A stretch of 34,896 bases of DNA, taken from positions 1 to 34,896 of the forward strand of contig NZ_JAJRBM010000103.1 in the NCBI RefSeq assembly GCF_028679455.1, read 5' to 3'. Origin of the DNA: Methanospirillum sp. (lineage in GTDB: Archaea; Halobacteriota; Methanomicrobia; Methanomicrobiales; Methanospirillaceae). Below are positions 1 through 8,878 of the stretch, one piece after another (within the stretch, counting starts at the first letter, position 1; each line of letters starts with the position of its first letter). The notes under the pieces were generated by a model, which was not told the DNA's origin, searched no databases, and worked only from the letters and a program-made list of their open reading frames with translations. Position numbers and translations under genes: made by a program.

Positions 1-1274
1 ACCGGATCCGTGTAATATCTGCCACCTTTTTCAGAAATAACAGGTAAAGAACCTAGAACCTGACTGCATACGAAGCAGACAACAAGAATGGTGCAGATGC
101 TTATGCTTATCACACGCCAGGAGCCGGTTTTAACCTGTGAACATGCACTACGCATAAATGAGAGACATAGTATGACCAAAAACGGGTAAACCGGCAGAAG
201 ATATCGTGTATGAACAGAAGCGATATCCCCCATACCAATTTCAAGTAAAGCGAGCGTGAGTATGTAAATTAGGATATAGGAGATGACGATGCATTTTTCT
301 GAAAGAAAGTGAAGGGCCAACAATTTGAACCGGGTTTTGCCCCCAATATAAACACCATATGTGAGAAAAACTGCAACAACCATCAGAAATGAGAAGATAC
401 CAATGCTCACCCAATCAGAAATCCTTTCAAAAAATAATAACTTGAATGGATTAAGATCAGAGACCATGACTTGTATTAGATCATGAGTTACTCCGGTGAA
501 AATTCCAGAACCAGCACCACGGTCAGCACCACTGAAATGACCGGTGACCTCGATATTGCGAAAAAAGACTAGACAGACCGGAATCGACGAAATTACACCA
601 AATACCAGCGCCGGTATCAAATCAGATAATGTTCTTTTTCGTGATTGAAACACAAGAATCAGAAAGCCGGTCAGAATCAGAGTGATTCCCATATACCGGG
701 TAACAGCACCTGCACCACAGAACAGTACAGACAACACCAATACCCAGTAATTTTTTGTATTCACATACCGCAGCAGGAGATACAACCCGACCAGTGAGAG
801 AAAAATATACGGGATTTCGGTGAGTGCCATTCGGGAGAGTTCCCACAGCGCACTCATACAGAGGATACTGATAGCGCAAAGATACCCCACGAGTGGGGAG
901 TCGATCTCTTTTCCAAAAAAGAATGATACAATTACAATTCCAGCAAACGCTAAAATTTGGATCCACATTGCTGCACTTACCGACGTGAAACCCAGAGTCA
1001 TAAAAGCAGCAATAAGGATTGGATAGAACGGGGGCCAGACAGTTAACGGCCAGAACTTATGAATCGTGGCCGATTCCCATCCACTGACAATTCCTTTTCC
1101 ATCCACAATATTTTCTGCAACGTTGATGTAATCTGATGCATCCCAGTCAATCCAGGGAGCCTGAAAAGTCAGACCAATTCCAAGCACGAGCAAGGCACAA
1201 CAAATGCAAAAAATCCAGGAAACATCCCAGCGATTTATAATAGAGAGATATTGTTGAAGGTTAAATTCAGCCAT
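1..1274 (-). CDS. GT-C fold membrane glycosyltransferase (dolichyl-phosphate-mannose mannosyltransferase-like), C-terminus cut off
   Basis: The reading frame stays open from an ATG at 1274 to the window edge, giving about 424 residues without a stop. A GAGG ribosome-binding site lies about four bases before the ATG. After a first membrane segment the protein has an acidic loop (WIDWDASDYINVAENI), then many hydrophobic helices, and later a RYLLPVYPF motif near residue 345. That layout is typical of GT-C glycosyltransferases of the PMT/ArnT/GT39 type, which transfer a sugar from a lipid-linked donor on the outer face of the membrane. It follows iorB on the same strand after a 54-base gap that holds a hairpin, so it is probably transcribed separately. 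The sugar and acceptor cannot be deduced; a role in surface glycoprotein modification is plausible. Confidence 0.8.
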   Translation of the reverse strand, partial: MAEFNLQQYLSIINRWDVSWIFCICCALLVLGIGLTFQAPWIDWDASDYINVAENIVDGKGIVSGWESATIHKFWPLTVWPPFYPILIAAFMTLGFTSVSAAMWIQILAFAGIVIVSFFFGKEIDSPLVGYLCAISILCMSALWELSRMALTEIPYIFLSLVGLYLLLRYVNTKNYWVLVLSVLFCGAGAVTRYMGITLILTGFLILVFQSRKRTLSDLIPALVFGVISSIPVCLVFFRNIEVTGHFSGADRGAGSGIFTGVTHDLIQVMVSDLNPFKLLFFERISDWVSIGIFSFLMVVAVFLTYGVYIGGKTRFKLLALHFLSEKCIVISYILIYILTLALLEIGMGDIASVHTRYLLPVYPFLVILCLSFMRSACSQVKTGSWRVISISICTILVVCFVCSQVLGSLPVISEKGGRYYTDP

Positions 1275-1297
1275 TCATCCTCATGAAGCAATCAGGA

Positions 1298-1320
1298 TCC
1301 GGGATGGAGGGTGTCCCGGA
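1298..1320 (-). terminator. Intergenic hairpin between iorB and the glycosyltransferase gene
   Basis: A perfect 7-bp inverted repeat (TCCGGGA / TCCCGGA) with a 9-base loop fills the short gap after the iorB stop. No U-run follows it, so it may be a processing or stability hairpin and not a true terminator. Confidence 0.4.
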
Positions 1321-1328
1321 AAAGGTAT

Positions 1329-1907
1329 TCACTGAACTGATCCTGCAGTTTTACCGAGATCAAACGCTTTCAGATTCATCTCGATAGTCTTCTTTGGTAC
1401 AGTCCTGCTGATCGCATCACGAAGAGACTGTTCTTTAAGAGGAAGACATCCCGATGCTGCACCAAGCATCACAGTATTCAGAGTCAGAATACTTCCTGCA
1501 TCTTCAGCCAGTTTCTTTGCATCAATTTCTGTCACCTTTCGATCACCAATCAGGGAGAGGAGCATCTGTTCATCAGGAGCAGGAAAATCCTGCATAAATA
1601 CCGTTGTAGGAGTTACATATTCCCGACAGGTGAAAATTCGCCCTCCTTCTTTGAGATAATGACAGGCACGCGCTGCTTCCATCAGATCAAGGGAGATGAT
1701 AATATCTGCAGTACCAGGAGCAATCAGTGGGCCATACTCCTGACCAATTCGGATCTGACTTTCAACTGAACCACCGCGCTGAGCCATCCCATGGGCCTCT
1801 GCACCACGAACAGGAATCCCTTCAATAACACATGCTTCTCCCAAAATGTTTGAAGTCAGAACGGTTCCCTGACCCCCAATCCCTACGATAAGGACATCAA
1901 AACTCAT
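1329..1907 (-). CDS. iorB: Indolepyruvate:ferredoxin oxidoreductase, beta subunit
   Basis: This is the small, gamma-domain-like subunit (192 aa) of the cytosolic IorAB complex, which oxidatively decarboxylates aryl pyruvates such as indolepyruvate to aryl-acetyl-CoA with ferredoxin as acceptor; in methanogens it can also run in the biosynthetic direction. The N-terminus shows the glycine motif GIGGQGT at residues 10-16, and the segment RGAEAHGMAQRGGSV is typical of this subunit. I place the start at ATG 1907 because it overlaps the iorA stop as ATGA; an upstream in-frame start at 1955 would lie inside iorA and adds residues unlike the family. Translational coupling to iorA is likely. Confidence 0.93.
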   Translation of the reverse strand: MSFDVLIVGIGGQGTVLTSNILGEACVIEGIPVRGAEAHGMAQRGGSVESQIRIGQEYGPLIAPGTADIIISLDLMEAARACHYLKEGGRIFTCREYVTPTTVFMQDFPAPDEQMLLSLIGDRKVTEIDAKKLAEDAGSILTLNTVMLGAASGCLPLKEQSLRDAISRTVPKKTIEMNLKAFDLGKTAGSVQ

Positions 1908-3673
1908 TCCTTCACCTCTCTGGATATGGCTGAAACAGGACAGATCTGAATACAAACCCCACAGCCAGAACAGAGATCGGTAATCTGCGCCAGACCGCTG
2001 TGAAGTTCAATTGCAGGGCATCCAAACTTGACGCATGCCTTACATCCGATGCATTGATCCCGATCAACCATATACTGCCCCCGATTGATCTTTGCCCGGC
2101 GTTCGGTGATGACACAGGGATGTTTGGCGATGATCACTTTCACTCCGGAGCGGGCTTTTGCCTGTTTAAGAACCCCGGTAAACTGAACCAGATCTGAAGG
2201 ACTGACCGTTTCAACAAAGGAGGCACCGCATGAACGGCAGATCATCTCAAGCGATACTGCCGGGCGTTCAACCCCCATTGCCGTGATGCCGGTTGTTGGA
2301 TTTGGCTGATGCCCGGTCATCGCTGTTATCCGGTTATCAAGGATTACCACCGTAATATTTGCATCATTATAAACCGCGTTTATCAGTCCCTGAATCCCGG
2401 TGTGGAGGAATGTGGAATCTCCAATGGTACAGACAATATCATGTGTTTCTCCAGCCTTAGCCATACCTGATGCCAGGGTTATCGAGGCACCCATGCAGAT
2501 CGTGGTATCAACAACACCAAGCTGAATTCCAAGAGTATAACACCCGATATCACTGGGAAATATCCCATCGCGGAAGACTTTTTTGATTGCATACATAGCA
2601 GCCCGGTGCATACACCCTGCACAGAGAATCGGTGGTCTGACCGGTAGGCCGGCAGGTTGCTGAACTGCAGGATATTCATGTTTCACCAGAAGACCTGCAG
2701 CCAGTACATACTGGGCTACCCGTTCAGGAGATAATTCCCCTTCATACGGAACATGACCTGATTTCTTTCCGAATACCGGTATTCCTCCTGCGACCTGTCT
2801 GGCTACTTCTTCGATCACCGGAGCGAGTTCTTCGACAACAAGGATCCGATCATGACCCTGGATAAAGTTGGCCAGCCACTTCTCATCGATCGGATATGCA
2901 CCTATCTTTGCGATAGAAACTGAATCTGCAAGAACCTCCCGGACATAGGACGCAGCAACCCCGCTGGTTATTACTCCGGTTTTCCCTCTGACCTCACTTC
3001 GGTTGTATCCCAGTTCCACCAGACGCTTTTTGAGTGCCGCCTGTTTTTCGTTGAGTTGCTTATGGAGCACCCGGGTATGCGCGGGAGTGGTCACATACCG
3101 TCGGGGATCTTTCTCAAACGAGGCTTTCCGGTCTGATACAATAACATCACCAAGATTCACATCACTTTTCGAGTGACAGATGCGCGTGGTGGGTCGAAAT
3201 AACACAGGCAGATGGAATTCTTCAGACAGAGCAAACCCATCCCGGACCATATCATGTGCTTCCTGAACTGAGCTGGGATCAAGGCAGGGAATTCGTGCGA
3301 AAGCAGCATAAATGCGGCTATCCTGCTCATTCTGAGAGGAGTGTGCAAACGGATCGTCTGCAGAAACGATAATGAATCCACCATTTACCCCGGTATATGA
3401 GGAGGTCATCAGTGGATCCGAAGCAACATTGAGCCCGACATGCTTCATGGTTACCATAGACCGCAATCCACACCAGGAAGAAGCCAAAGCCTGTTCAAAC
3501 GCTACCTTTTCATTCACTGACCATTCCACATAGAACTGACGATCAGGCAAAGCCCTGAGGGTATCAAGAATCTCAGATGAAGGGGTGCCAGGGTATCCAA
3601 ATGCAGTATCAACCGCTGCTTCGAGGCAACCGTGAGCAATTGCCTCATTCCCGAATCGATATTTTACAACCAT
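1904..3673 (-). CDS. iorA: Indolepyruvate:ferredoxin oxidoreductase, alpha subunit
   Basis: The 589-aa catalytic subunit has the usual IorA order. A pyrimidine-binding domain comes first (FGYPGTPSSEI near residue 30). A thiamine-diphosphate domain follows (GDSTFLHTG, then ILDN about 25 residues later). The C-terminus from about residue 541 carries two ferredoxin motifs, CIGCKACVKFGCP and CSGCGVCIQICP. The first motif is slightly non-standard, with an extra residue before the last cysteine pair, as is common in IorA. It passes electrons to ferredoxin and partners IorB, encoded immediately downstream. The start ATG has no strong Shine-Dalgarno sequence. Confidence 0.95.
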   Translation of the reverse strand: MVVKYRFGNEAIAHGCLEAAVDTAFGYPGTPSSEILDTLRALPDRQFYVEWSVNEKVAFEQALASSWCGLRSMVTMKHVGLNVASDPLMTSSYTGVNGGFIIVSADDPFAHSSQNEQDSRIYAAFARIPCLDPSSVQEAHDMVRDGFALSEEFHLPVLFRPTTRICHSKSDVNLGDVIVSDRKASFEKDPRRYVTTPAHTRVLHKQLNEKQAALKKRLVELGYNRSEVRGKTGVITSGVAASYVREVLADSVSIAKIGAYPIDEKWLANFIQGHDRILVVEELAPVIEEVARQVAGGIPVFGKKSGHVPYEGELSPERVAQYVLAAGLLVKHEYPAVQQPAGLPVRPPILCAGCMHRAAMYAIKKVFRDGIFPSDIGCYTLGIQLGVVDTTICMGASITLASGMAKAGETHDIVCTIGDSTFLHTGIQGLINAVYNDANITVVILDNRITAMTGHQPNPTTGITAMGVERPAVSLEMICRSCGASFVETVSPSDLVQFTGVLKQAKARSGVKVIIAKHPCVITERRAKINRGQYMVDRDQCIGCKACVKFGCPAIELHSGLAQITDLCSGCGVCIQICPVSAISREVKE

Positions 3674-3770
3674 ATTTGTTCAGTTCCGAATATGTAGATC
3701 CAAGATTTGATTTCTCATCCTGATATGAACCACGGTAATTTGTTGAAGCACAATCAGACCAATACGGAAG

Positions 3771-3778
3771 ATTTAATA
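3771..3778 (+). promoter_or_regulatory. TATA-like box for tRNA-Ile
   Basis: An AT-rich element (TTTAATAC) is centred about 34 bases before the mature tRNA 5' end, the same spacing as the box before the tRNA pair near 15.9 kb. Assigned by position and composition only. Confidence 0.5.
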
Positions 3779-3808
3779 CAATATAGCATCCACCTAATTA
3801 GAGCCTCT

Positions 3809-3882
3809 GGGCCCGTAGCATAGACAGGTGGTGCACCCGGCTGATAACCGGGAGGTCGTGCGTTCGAATCGCACCGGGCCCA
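3809..3882 (+). tRNA. tRNA-Ile (anticodon GAU)
   Basis: A 74-base cloverleaf: acceptor stem GGGCCCG/CGGGCCC, anticodon stem CCCGG/CCGGG around a CTGATAA loop (anticodon GAT), T-stem GTGCG/CGCAC around TTCGAAT, discriminator A. CCA is not encoded. No intron is visible. It sits between iorA and a small membrane-protein gene. Confidence 0.95.
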
Positions 3883-3920
3883 TTCTTTATTTTTAATAAC
3901 TCTGCAACCAAACGGAGTAT

Positions 3921-4388
3921 GTGAATCAGAATATTATCATTGTTTCTTCTCTCGGCATTCTTCTCACTGCACTCGCGTGGCTGTTCATCGAACCGATAGC
4001 AGCAGGAATGGTATTGATCATCGTTCTTACCATCATCCTTGGCATGGCAATTTCAAATGATGCTGCCAGGCATATGCACCCTGAAATTATCGCCCAATTA
4101 TCCGAAGGTGCAGACACGGTTATTGTAGAAAACATTGGCACTGCTCCGGCAAAATCGGTACAAGTCCGCATTATTCCAGAGGATATCAGGTACGATATTG
4201 GGGATCTGGACACTGACTCAGCTCATCGTCACCAGTTATCAACAATGGTCCGGGAAGCCAAAGCTGCAGTATCCTGGGAAAAACAGGACGGAACTCGTAC
4301 TGAAAAAATATTCCGACTATCAGGATATGCGGATGAAAGTGATCCGCTCAAACCTATTTTTCCCCTTTTTGGCTGGAAAGAAAAATAA
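3921..4388 (+). CDS. Small membrane protein of unknown function
   Basis: A 155-aa protein with two hydrophobic segments at about residues 5-22 and 27-44, then a soluble domain rich in beta-type sequence (VIVENIGTAPAKSVQVRII) that resembles a small immunoglobulin-like or CARDB-like domain. The start is GTG at 3921: a GGAG sits just before it, and the overlapping ATG at 3919 runs straight into TGA. A TATA-like stretch (TTTTTAATAA, 3890-3899) is about 26 bases upstream. I do not recognise a named family. It converges with the next gene, with only 12 bases between the stops. Confidence 0.75.
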   Translation: MNQNIIIVSSLGILLTALAWLFIEPIAAGMVLIIVLTIILGMAISNDAARHMHPEIIAQLSEGADTVIVENIGTAPAKSVQVRIIPEDIRYDIGDLDTDSAHRHQLSTMVREAKAAVSWEKQDGTRTEKIFRLSGYADESDPLKPIFPLFGWKEK

Positions 4389-4400
4389 TGTAGATTTCAA

Positions 4401-4934
4401 TTACGCAGTTTTTTTCAGTAAATCAAGAGTAATCTCAAGAGCGGAAAGGAGTTTTTCTTGTCCTTCCAGATACTGTTTCATCCCCTGATATAACATAAAA
4501 ACGGCCTCGTATCCATAGAGATCGATCAATTGCCTCGGAGTTAGTTCCCCCATATAAGAATCGACCAACAGTTCATCTGCGCTATACATGACCTCATAGA
4601 ACTTGCCATCTTCACTAAGCAGACAAAACTGATCAATAACCTGCCGTGACATATTATCAGGACGGTAGGGGACAGGTTCAGCACTTTTTCCAAGAACAAA
4701 TACCCGTGAGGGGTAATGTCTCGCGTCATAAATCTCTCCCTGATTATCTTTTTTCCCCTTTTCGAGTATGGTGATTCCTACTTTCTGAATCACCGGTGCA
4801 GTTATGATGCCCATCTTGCCTACGATATCAGCATCCTGTGCACGCATTGCTTCAGTGTACTGATCAATCCCTGATTCAGTTGTACGTATGAGCTCCATCA
4901 GGCGGGAATATCCGTTAAGTATCACATCTTCCAT
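4401..4934 (-). CDS. Conserved protein of unknown function
   Basis: A 177-aa soluble protein without membrane segments, cysteine clusters or a recognisable nucleotide-binding motif. It lies 58 bases downstream of the methylthiotransferase gene on the same strand and could be co-transcribed with it. The C-terminal third (YGYEAVFMLYQGMKQYLEGQ, then a leucine-rich helix) looks alpha-helical. I do not recognise the family. Confidence 0.7.
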   Translation of the reverse strand: MEDVILNGYSRLMELIRTTESGIDQYTEAMRAQDADIVGKMGIITAPVIQKVGITILEKGKKDNQGEIYDARHYPSRVFVLGKSAEPVPYRPDNMSRQVIDQFCLLSEDGKFYEVMYSADELLVDSYMGELTPRQLIDLYGYEAVFMLYQGMKQYLEGQEKLLSALEITLDLLKKTA

Positions 4935-4992
4935 GTATTCACCAGATTATAGGTACCCCTCTCCCGGATGAGAGAAAAAACCACTGAAATGG

Positions 4993-6264
4993 TTATGACT
5001 CATGACAGGGAGAGATGACTCTGCCCAGGAGATAATGAGTACGTTCATCAATATATTCAACCAGGTACCGCTTACCTACAGAGAGATCTTCCGGGATCAC
5101 CACCCCAAGATAAGATTTGTTCCGTCCCATTACCGTGCATGGCCTGATCTGTTCAGTGATGATCACCTCTTCAGAATGTCCTATCAGCGCCTGTTTCTGA
5201 TTTTTAATGCCTGAGTACCCAATCCTGATAAGGGCACGGGACCGATCTTTCCGTATCCGGTCAGGAAGTTCTCCGAAACGTGAAATGGTAGAACCTGGCC
5301 GGTATGAATACCGGGTTACATGAATCGCATCAGGTTTGAGCTGTTCGATAAGGGTACAGGTATCGTTAAAGTCAGATTCACTCTCTCCGACAAAGCCCGG
5401 GATAACATCAGTAGCAATTGAGACACCCGGTATTCGATTCCGAAGGGCTTCTACCATCCTGAGATAATCAGATACCCGGTATTCTCTACCCATCCGTTGC
5501 AACACAGAATCTGACCCTGATTGTACAGGGAGATGAACAAAGGAGAAGAAATGATCATTATCCAGGGCATCTGCAACCTCATCGATAATAGGATTCAGGG
5601 TTGCAGGATTCATCATTCCTAGCCGGACATAAAATGTTCCGGGCATCTCCCCTATCTTACGAAGAAGTGATGCAAGCGCAGGTTTGCCCTGATCACACCC
5701 ATATGCGCTCAGATCCTGACCGGTAAGACGTATCTCCACCGCTCCCCCTTGAACTGCTGCATGGATCTGTGAGAGTATCTCATTTTGTGGGATACTCTGG
5801 ATCTTTCCCCTTGCAAGACGGGTGATGCAGTAGGTACAATGACCCAGACATCCGGTGCCAATCTGAATAACCGCAACCGGGCCATACTCTATCTTACCAT
5901 GATCAAGAGGAACTGCGTGAATACTATCTGGTGAAAGGATCCTGACTGCAGGAAATTCACGGAGAAGTTCTGGGCGTGCAGCAGGAAGACAACCCGTAAC
6001 CCAGATCTCACGCCCTCCCAATTCACGCAACAGACGAACCATCTTCCGCTCTGTTTTTTCTATCACAATGCAGGTGTTAAGAATCACTATATCTGCTTCA
6101 TCAGGATTTTCGGTCAGAACAGAGCCGGAACGTATGAGAATAGTGCGGAGACGATCTGAATCACCTTCATTGTATGTGCATCCATACGTCAGGATGCAAA
6201 CCCTCTGTCCGGCAAGAGGATGAACCCATAATGGAAAAGAGAGATCTCCGGATTTTTCACCCAT
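4993..6264 (-). CDS. tRNA N6-threonylcarbamoyladenosine methylthiotransferase (e-MtaB/CDKAL1 type)
   Basis: A 423-aa radical-SAM methylthiotransferase expected to add a methylthio group to t6A37 of ANN-decoding tRNAs. Domain order: an N-terminal UPF0004 domain with its three cluster cysteines (YGCTYNEGDSD, NTCIVIEKTERK, VTGCLP); a radical-SAM core with CLGHCTYC near residue 155, binding the second 4Fe-4S cluster; and a C-terminal TRAM domain over the last 60 residues. The start has a good AGGTGA five bases upstream. In archaea the e-MtaB subgroup is the usual member of the MiaB family, hence this assignment over MiaB or RimO. It is divergent from nadX. Confidence 0.9.
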   Translation of the reverse strand: MGEKSGDLSFPLWVHPLAGQRVCILTYGCTYNEGDSDRLRTILIRSGSVLTENPDEADIVILNTCIVIEKTERKMVRLLRELGGREIWVTGCLPAARPELLREFPAVRILSPDSIHAVPLDHGKIEYGPVAVIQIGTGCLGHCTYCITRLARGKIQSIPQNEILSQIHAAVQGGAVEIRLTGQDLSAYGCDQGKPALASLLRKIGEMPGTFYVRLGMMNPATLNPIIDEVADALDNDHFFSFVHLPVQSGSDSVLQRMGREYRVSDYLRMVEALRNRIPGVSIATDVIPGFVGESESDFNDTCTLIEQLKPDAIHVTRYSYRPGSTISRFGELPDRIRKDRSRALIRIGYSGIKNQKQALIGHSEEVIITEQIRPCTVMGRNKSYLGVVIPEDLSVGKRYLVEYIDERTHYLLGRVISPCHES

Positions 6265-6300
6265 TACCTCACCTATTCAGCTGATAACCTGATAGGAACG

Positions 6301-6320
6301 ACGGTGGAAAAACCCACTGT
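6301..6320. promoter_or_regulatory. Imperfect inverted repeat in the mtaB-type gene/nadX divergent promoter region
   Basis: ACGGTGG and CCACTGT form a 7-bp inverted repeat with one mismatch around a 6-base A-rich spacer. It lies about 10-30 bases upstream of an AT-rich element (6331-6337) placed correctly to be the nadX TATA box. It could bind a regulator of NAD synthesis; no known consensus is matched. Confidence 0.3.
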
Positions 6321-6360
6321 TAGCAAAAATGTTTAATTCCATTTGGCCAATATGTAGGAA

Positions 6361-7119
6361 ATGGTCCGAATTGGGCTCCTCGGTTGTGGGAATGTTGGCA
6401 GGATCATCACAACTCATCAGGATGGCTTTGAGGTTATTGCGGTGTTTGACCAGCTGCCTGAACATGCAGAGAGCCTTGCATCATTGAGCGGAGCAAAACC
6501 CTATTCTGATTTTGATCAATTCATTGCTGAAGATTTTGATATTTGCGTTGAAGCAGCCTCTATCGCAGCAGTACGGGCATATGCACTCACGGCAATAGAA
6601 CGTGGGAAGGATATGGTCATCCTGAGTGTGGGCGCTCTTGCTGACAACGCATTCAGAACTCATCTCATTTCAGTCGCACAGGAACGAAAACGTAAGATCC
6701 ATATTCCAAGTGGTGCTATCATGGGTCTTGACAACCTCAAGGTAGGGCAGATCAGTCAGATCAATACAATTCTTCTGAGAACTACCAAGAGTCCTGAAAG
6801 TCTTGGGATGAGTGTAAACACCCGGACACTTGCCTTTAAAGGAAAGGCAAATGAGTGCGTCAAACAGTTCCCAAAAAACATTAACGTATCAGTAGCTATC
6901 GCTCTGGCAACTGCTCATGAAGTCCAAGTTGAATTATGGGCAGACCCTGCTGTGGATAAAAACATTCATGAGATATTTGTAAGCGGAGAGTTCGGAGAAG
7001 CATATACCAAAATCACGAATCTCCCCTCACCGGACAATCCGGCAACAAGTTACCTGGCTGCTCTTTCCGTTCTCTCCCTGCTCAAAAACATCGACAATCC
7101 TCTGGTGATCGGTGCATGA
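6361..7119 (+). CDS. nadX: L-aspartate dehydrogenase (first step of NAD synthesis)
   Basis: A 252-aa NAD(P)-dependent dehydrogenase that oxidises L-aspartate to iminoaspartate, replacing the bacterial oxidase NadB. The N-terminal Rossmann motif is GLLGCGNVGRI (residues 5-15). The catalytic domain has the family segments IPSGAIMGLDNLK and FPKNINVSVAIALA. Its 3' end overlaps nadA by four bases (ATGA), and nadA overlaps nadC in the same way, so the three enzymes are translationally coupled. An AT-rich box at 6331-6337 lies about 27 bases before the ATG, so the mRNA may be leaderless or nearly so. Confidence 0.93.
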   Translation: MVRIGLLGCGNVGRIITTHQDGFEVIAVFDQLPEHAESLASLSGAKPYSDFDQFIAEDFDICVEAASIAAVRAYALTAIERGKDMVILSVGALADNAFRTHLISVAQERKRKIHIPSGAIMGLDNLKVGQISQINTILLRTTKSPESLGMSVNTRTLAFKGKANECVKQFPKNINVSVAIALATAHEVQVELWADPAVDKNIHEIFVSGEFGEAYTKITNLPSPDNPATSYLAALSVLSLLKNIDNPLVIGA

Positions 7120-8024
7120 TTTCAGATGATGATATCCAGATCATTCATCACTTAAAGATCGAACTCCACGCCAAAATTCTGGCTCATAACTACCAGATCC
7201 CAGAGGTCCATGCAGTCGCTGATATCATCGGCGACAGTCTCGAACTGGCGCTTGCAGCCCGTACCACCGATGCTGAAATATTAGTGGTCTGCGGGGTCAG
7301 TTTCATGGCTGAAACTGCCAAAATTCTGAACCCTGAAAAACGGGTATTCATCCCGGTTCCTGATGCCGGGTGCCCGCTTGCCGAGTATCTGACTCCTGAT
7401 ATCATAGCGAAATACCAACAGAAATATCCGGAGGCTGCAGTGGTAGTGTATGTCAATAGTTCATCAGCATGTAAGGCAGCCACAGATATTGTCTGCACAT
7501 CGGGAAATGCCCTTAGGATTATCAGATCGCTCCCGCATACTACCATCATCTTTGGCCCTGATACTAATCTCGCGGGGTATGTCCGCGAACAAGTACCCGA
7601 TAAGGAGATCATCGCCATACCGGCAAATGGTCACTGTTATGTTCATCAGCAGTTCACCAGTGATGACATCAGAACTGCACGGGAGATGGGGGGAATGATC
7701 CTGGCTCATCCGGAATGCCCTGAACACATCAGACACAACGCTGATATCGTTGCATCAACAGGGAAGATGATACAGATTATTACCGAAACCGATGAACCGG
7801 TCTGGCATATCTTTACCGAGGAAGGGATGGCGAAGCGACTTCAGGCACTCTTCCCAAATAAAAAATTCTACTCAAACAAAAATGCAATCTGCCGGGATAT
7901 GCACAAAACAACCGCCAGTGACATTATCAGATCACTTCAGAATCTCCAGGGTGAGATCATCCTTGATGAGGAGTCTACGAGATCTGCCCGACGAGCTTTG
8001 GAACGTATGCTGAAAGCATCATGA
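7116..8024 (+). CDS. nadA: Quinolinate synthase
   Basis: A 302-aa 4Fe-4S enzyme that condenses iminoaspartate with dihydroxyacetone phosphate to make quinolinate. Visible family signatures include AHNYQIPEV at the N-terminus, the cysteines in DAGCPLAEYL, DIVCTSGNA and HPECPEH that fit the three cluster ligands, and STGKMI near the C-terminus. The length fits the compact NadA type. It starts with ATGA overlapping the nadX stop and ends overlapping the nadC start. Confidence 0.95.
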   Translation: MISDDDIQIIHHLKIELHAKILAHNYQIPEVHAVADIIGDSLELALAARTTDAEILVVCGVSFMAETAKILNPEKRVFIPVPDAGCPLAEYLTPDIIAKYQQKYPEAAVVVYVNSSSACKAATDIVCTSGNALRIIRSLPHTTIIFGPDTNLAGYVREQVPDKEIIAIPANGHCYVHQQFTSDDIRTAREMGGMILAHPECPEHIRHNADIVASTGKMIQIITETDEPVWHIFTEEGMAKRLQALFPNKKFYSNKNAICRDMHKTTASDIIRSLQNLQGEIILDEESTRSARRALERMLKAS

Positions 8025-8878
8025 GATACCCTGAAGTACCGATACATACTCTTCTCCGTTTTATTGAAGAGGATGCACCATTTGGAGACATCACCTCCGA
8101 ATTTATTCTTGATAAGCAGTCATGCCTGGCTGATATTATCGCCAAAGAAGACGCAATTCTTGCCGGGCTTTCAGAAATATCCAGATTATTCAGACATTAT
8201 GGAGTAGAGACCTCATCAGGATATGAGGATGGGAATTCCATTGCGTCAGGAACCGTAGTCCTTTCACTTACGGGTGATGCCCATGCAATTCTTCTGGTTG
8301 AACGAACTGCGCTGAACCTGATGGGACGAATGAGCGGTATCGCATCACAAACCAGAAAGATACAGGAACTGGTGAGTTCAATAAACCCATGCTGTAGGAT
8401 TGCAGCGACCCGCAAGACGGCACCTGGTTTGAGACTGCTCGACAAAAAAGCAGCAATGATCGGAGGGGCAGATCCTCACCGGTTCTCTCTTTCAGACGCC
8501 ATTTTAATCAAAGATACTCATCGTGTGCTCATACCTCTGGGAGAAGCAATCAAACGTGCAAAAACTGCAGGAATCTATCATCTGATTGAGGTGGAAGCAG
8601 AATCATCTGAGGAGGCTGCCGAGGCAGCACAAGCAGGTGCAGACATGATACTCCTTGACAATATGTCACCGGAACAGATCTCATCCACCCTTACTCTCCT
8701 GAAAACCCATGGCCTGCGTGATCAGGTTATGATAGAACTATCGGGAGGAATCACCCCAGATAACATTACCTGGTATGCAGCACTGAAGGTTGATCGGATC
8801 AGCCTTGGAATGCTAACCCACACCGTTAGAAACGCTGATTTCTCTCTTGAGATCCGACCAGGATCTAATGTCCTTTGA
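8021..8878 (+). CDS. nadC: Nicotinate-nucleotide pyrophosphorylase (carboxylating)
   Basis: A 285-aa quinolinate phosphoribosyltransferase that converts quinolinate and PRPP to nicotinate mononucleotide and CO2. Characteristic segments are RTALNLMGRMSGIAS, ATRKTAPGLRLLDKKA, the SDAILIKDTH active-site loop, EVEAESSEEA and LSGGI. It completes the operon nadX-nadA-nadC. Its last 66 bases overlap the 3' end of the convergent OB-fold-like gene on the other strand. Confidence 0.96.
   Translation: MRYPEVPIHTLLRFIEEDAPFGDITSEFILDKQSCLADIIAKEDAILAGLSEISRLFRHYGVETSSGYEDGNSIASGTVVLSLTGDAHAILLVERTALNLMGRMSGIASQTRKIQELVSSINPCCRIAATRKTAPGLRLLDKKAAMIGGADPHRFSLSDAILIKDTHRVLIPLGEAIKRAKTAGIYHLIEVEAESSEEAAEAAQAGADMILLDNMSPEQISSTLTLLKTHGLRDQVMIELSGGITPDNITWYAALKVDRISLGMLTHTVRNADFSLEIRPGSNVL

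Noticed and set aside
622-966. A 114-codon minus frame and a 68-codon plus frame near 0.6-1.0 kb
   Set aside because: Both lie inside the membrane glycosyltransferase gene, which is open over the whole stretch in another frame and shows consistent membrane helices.
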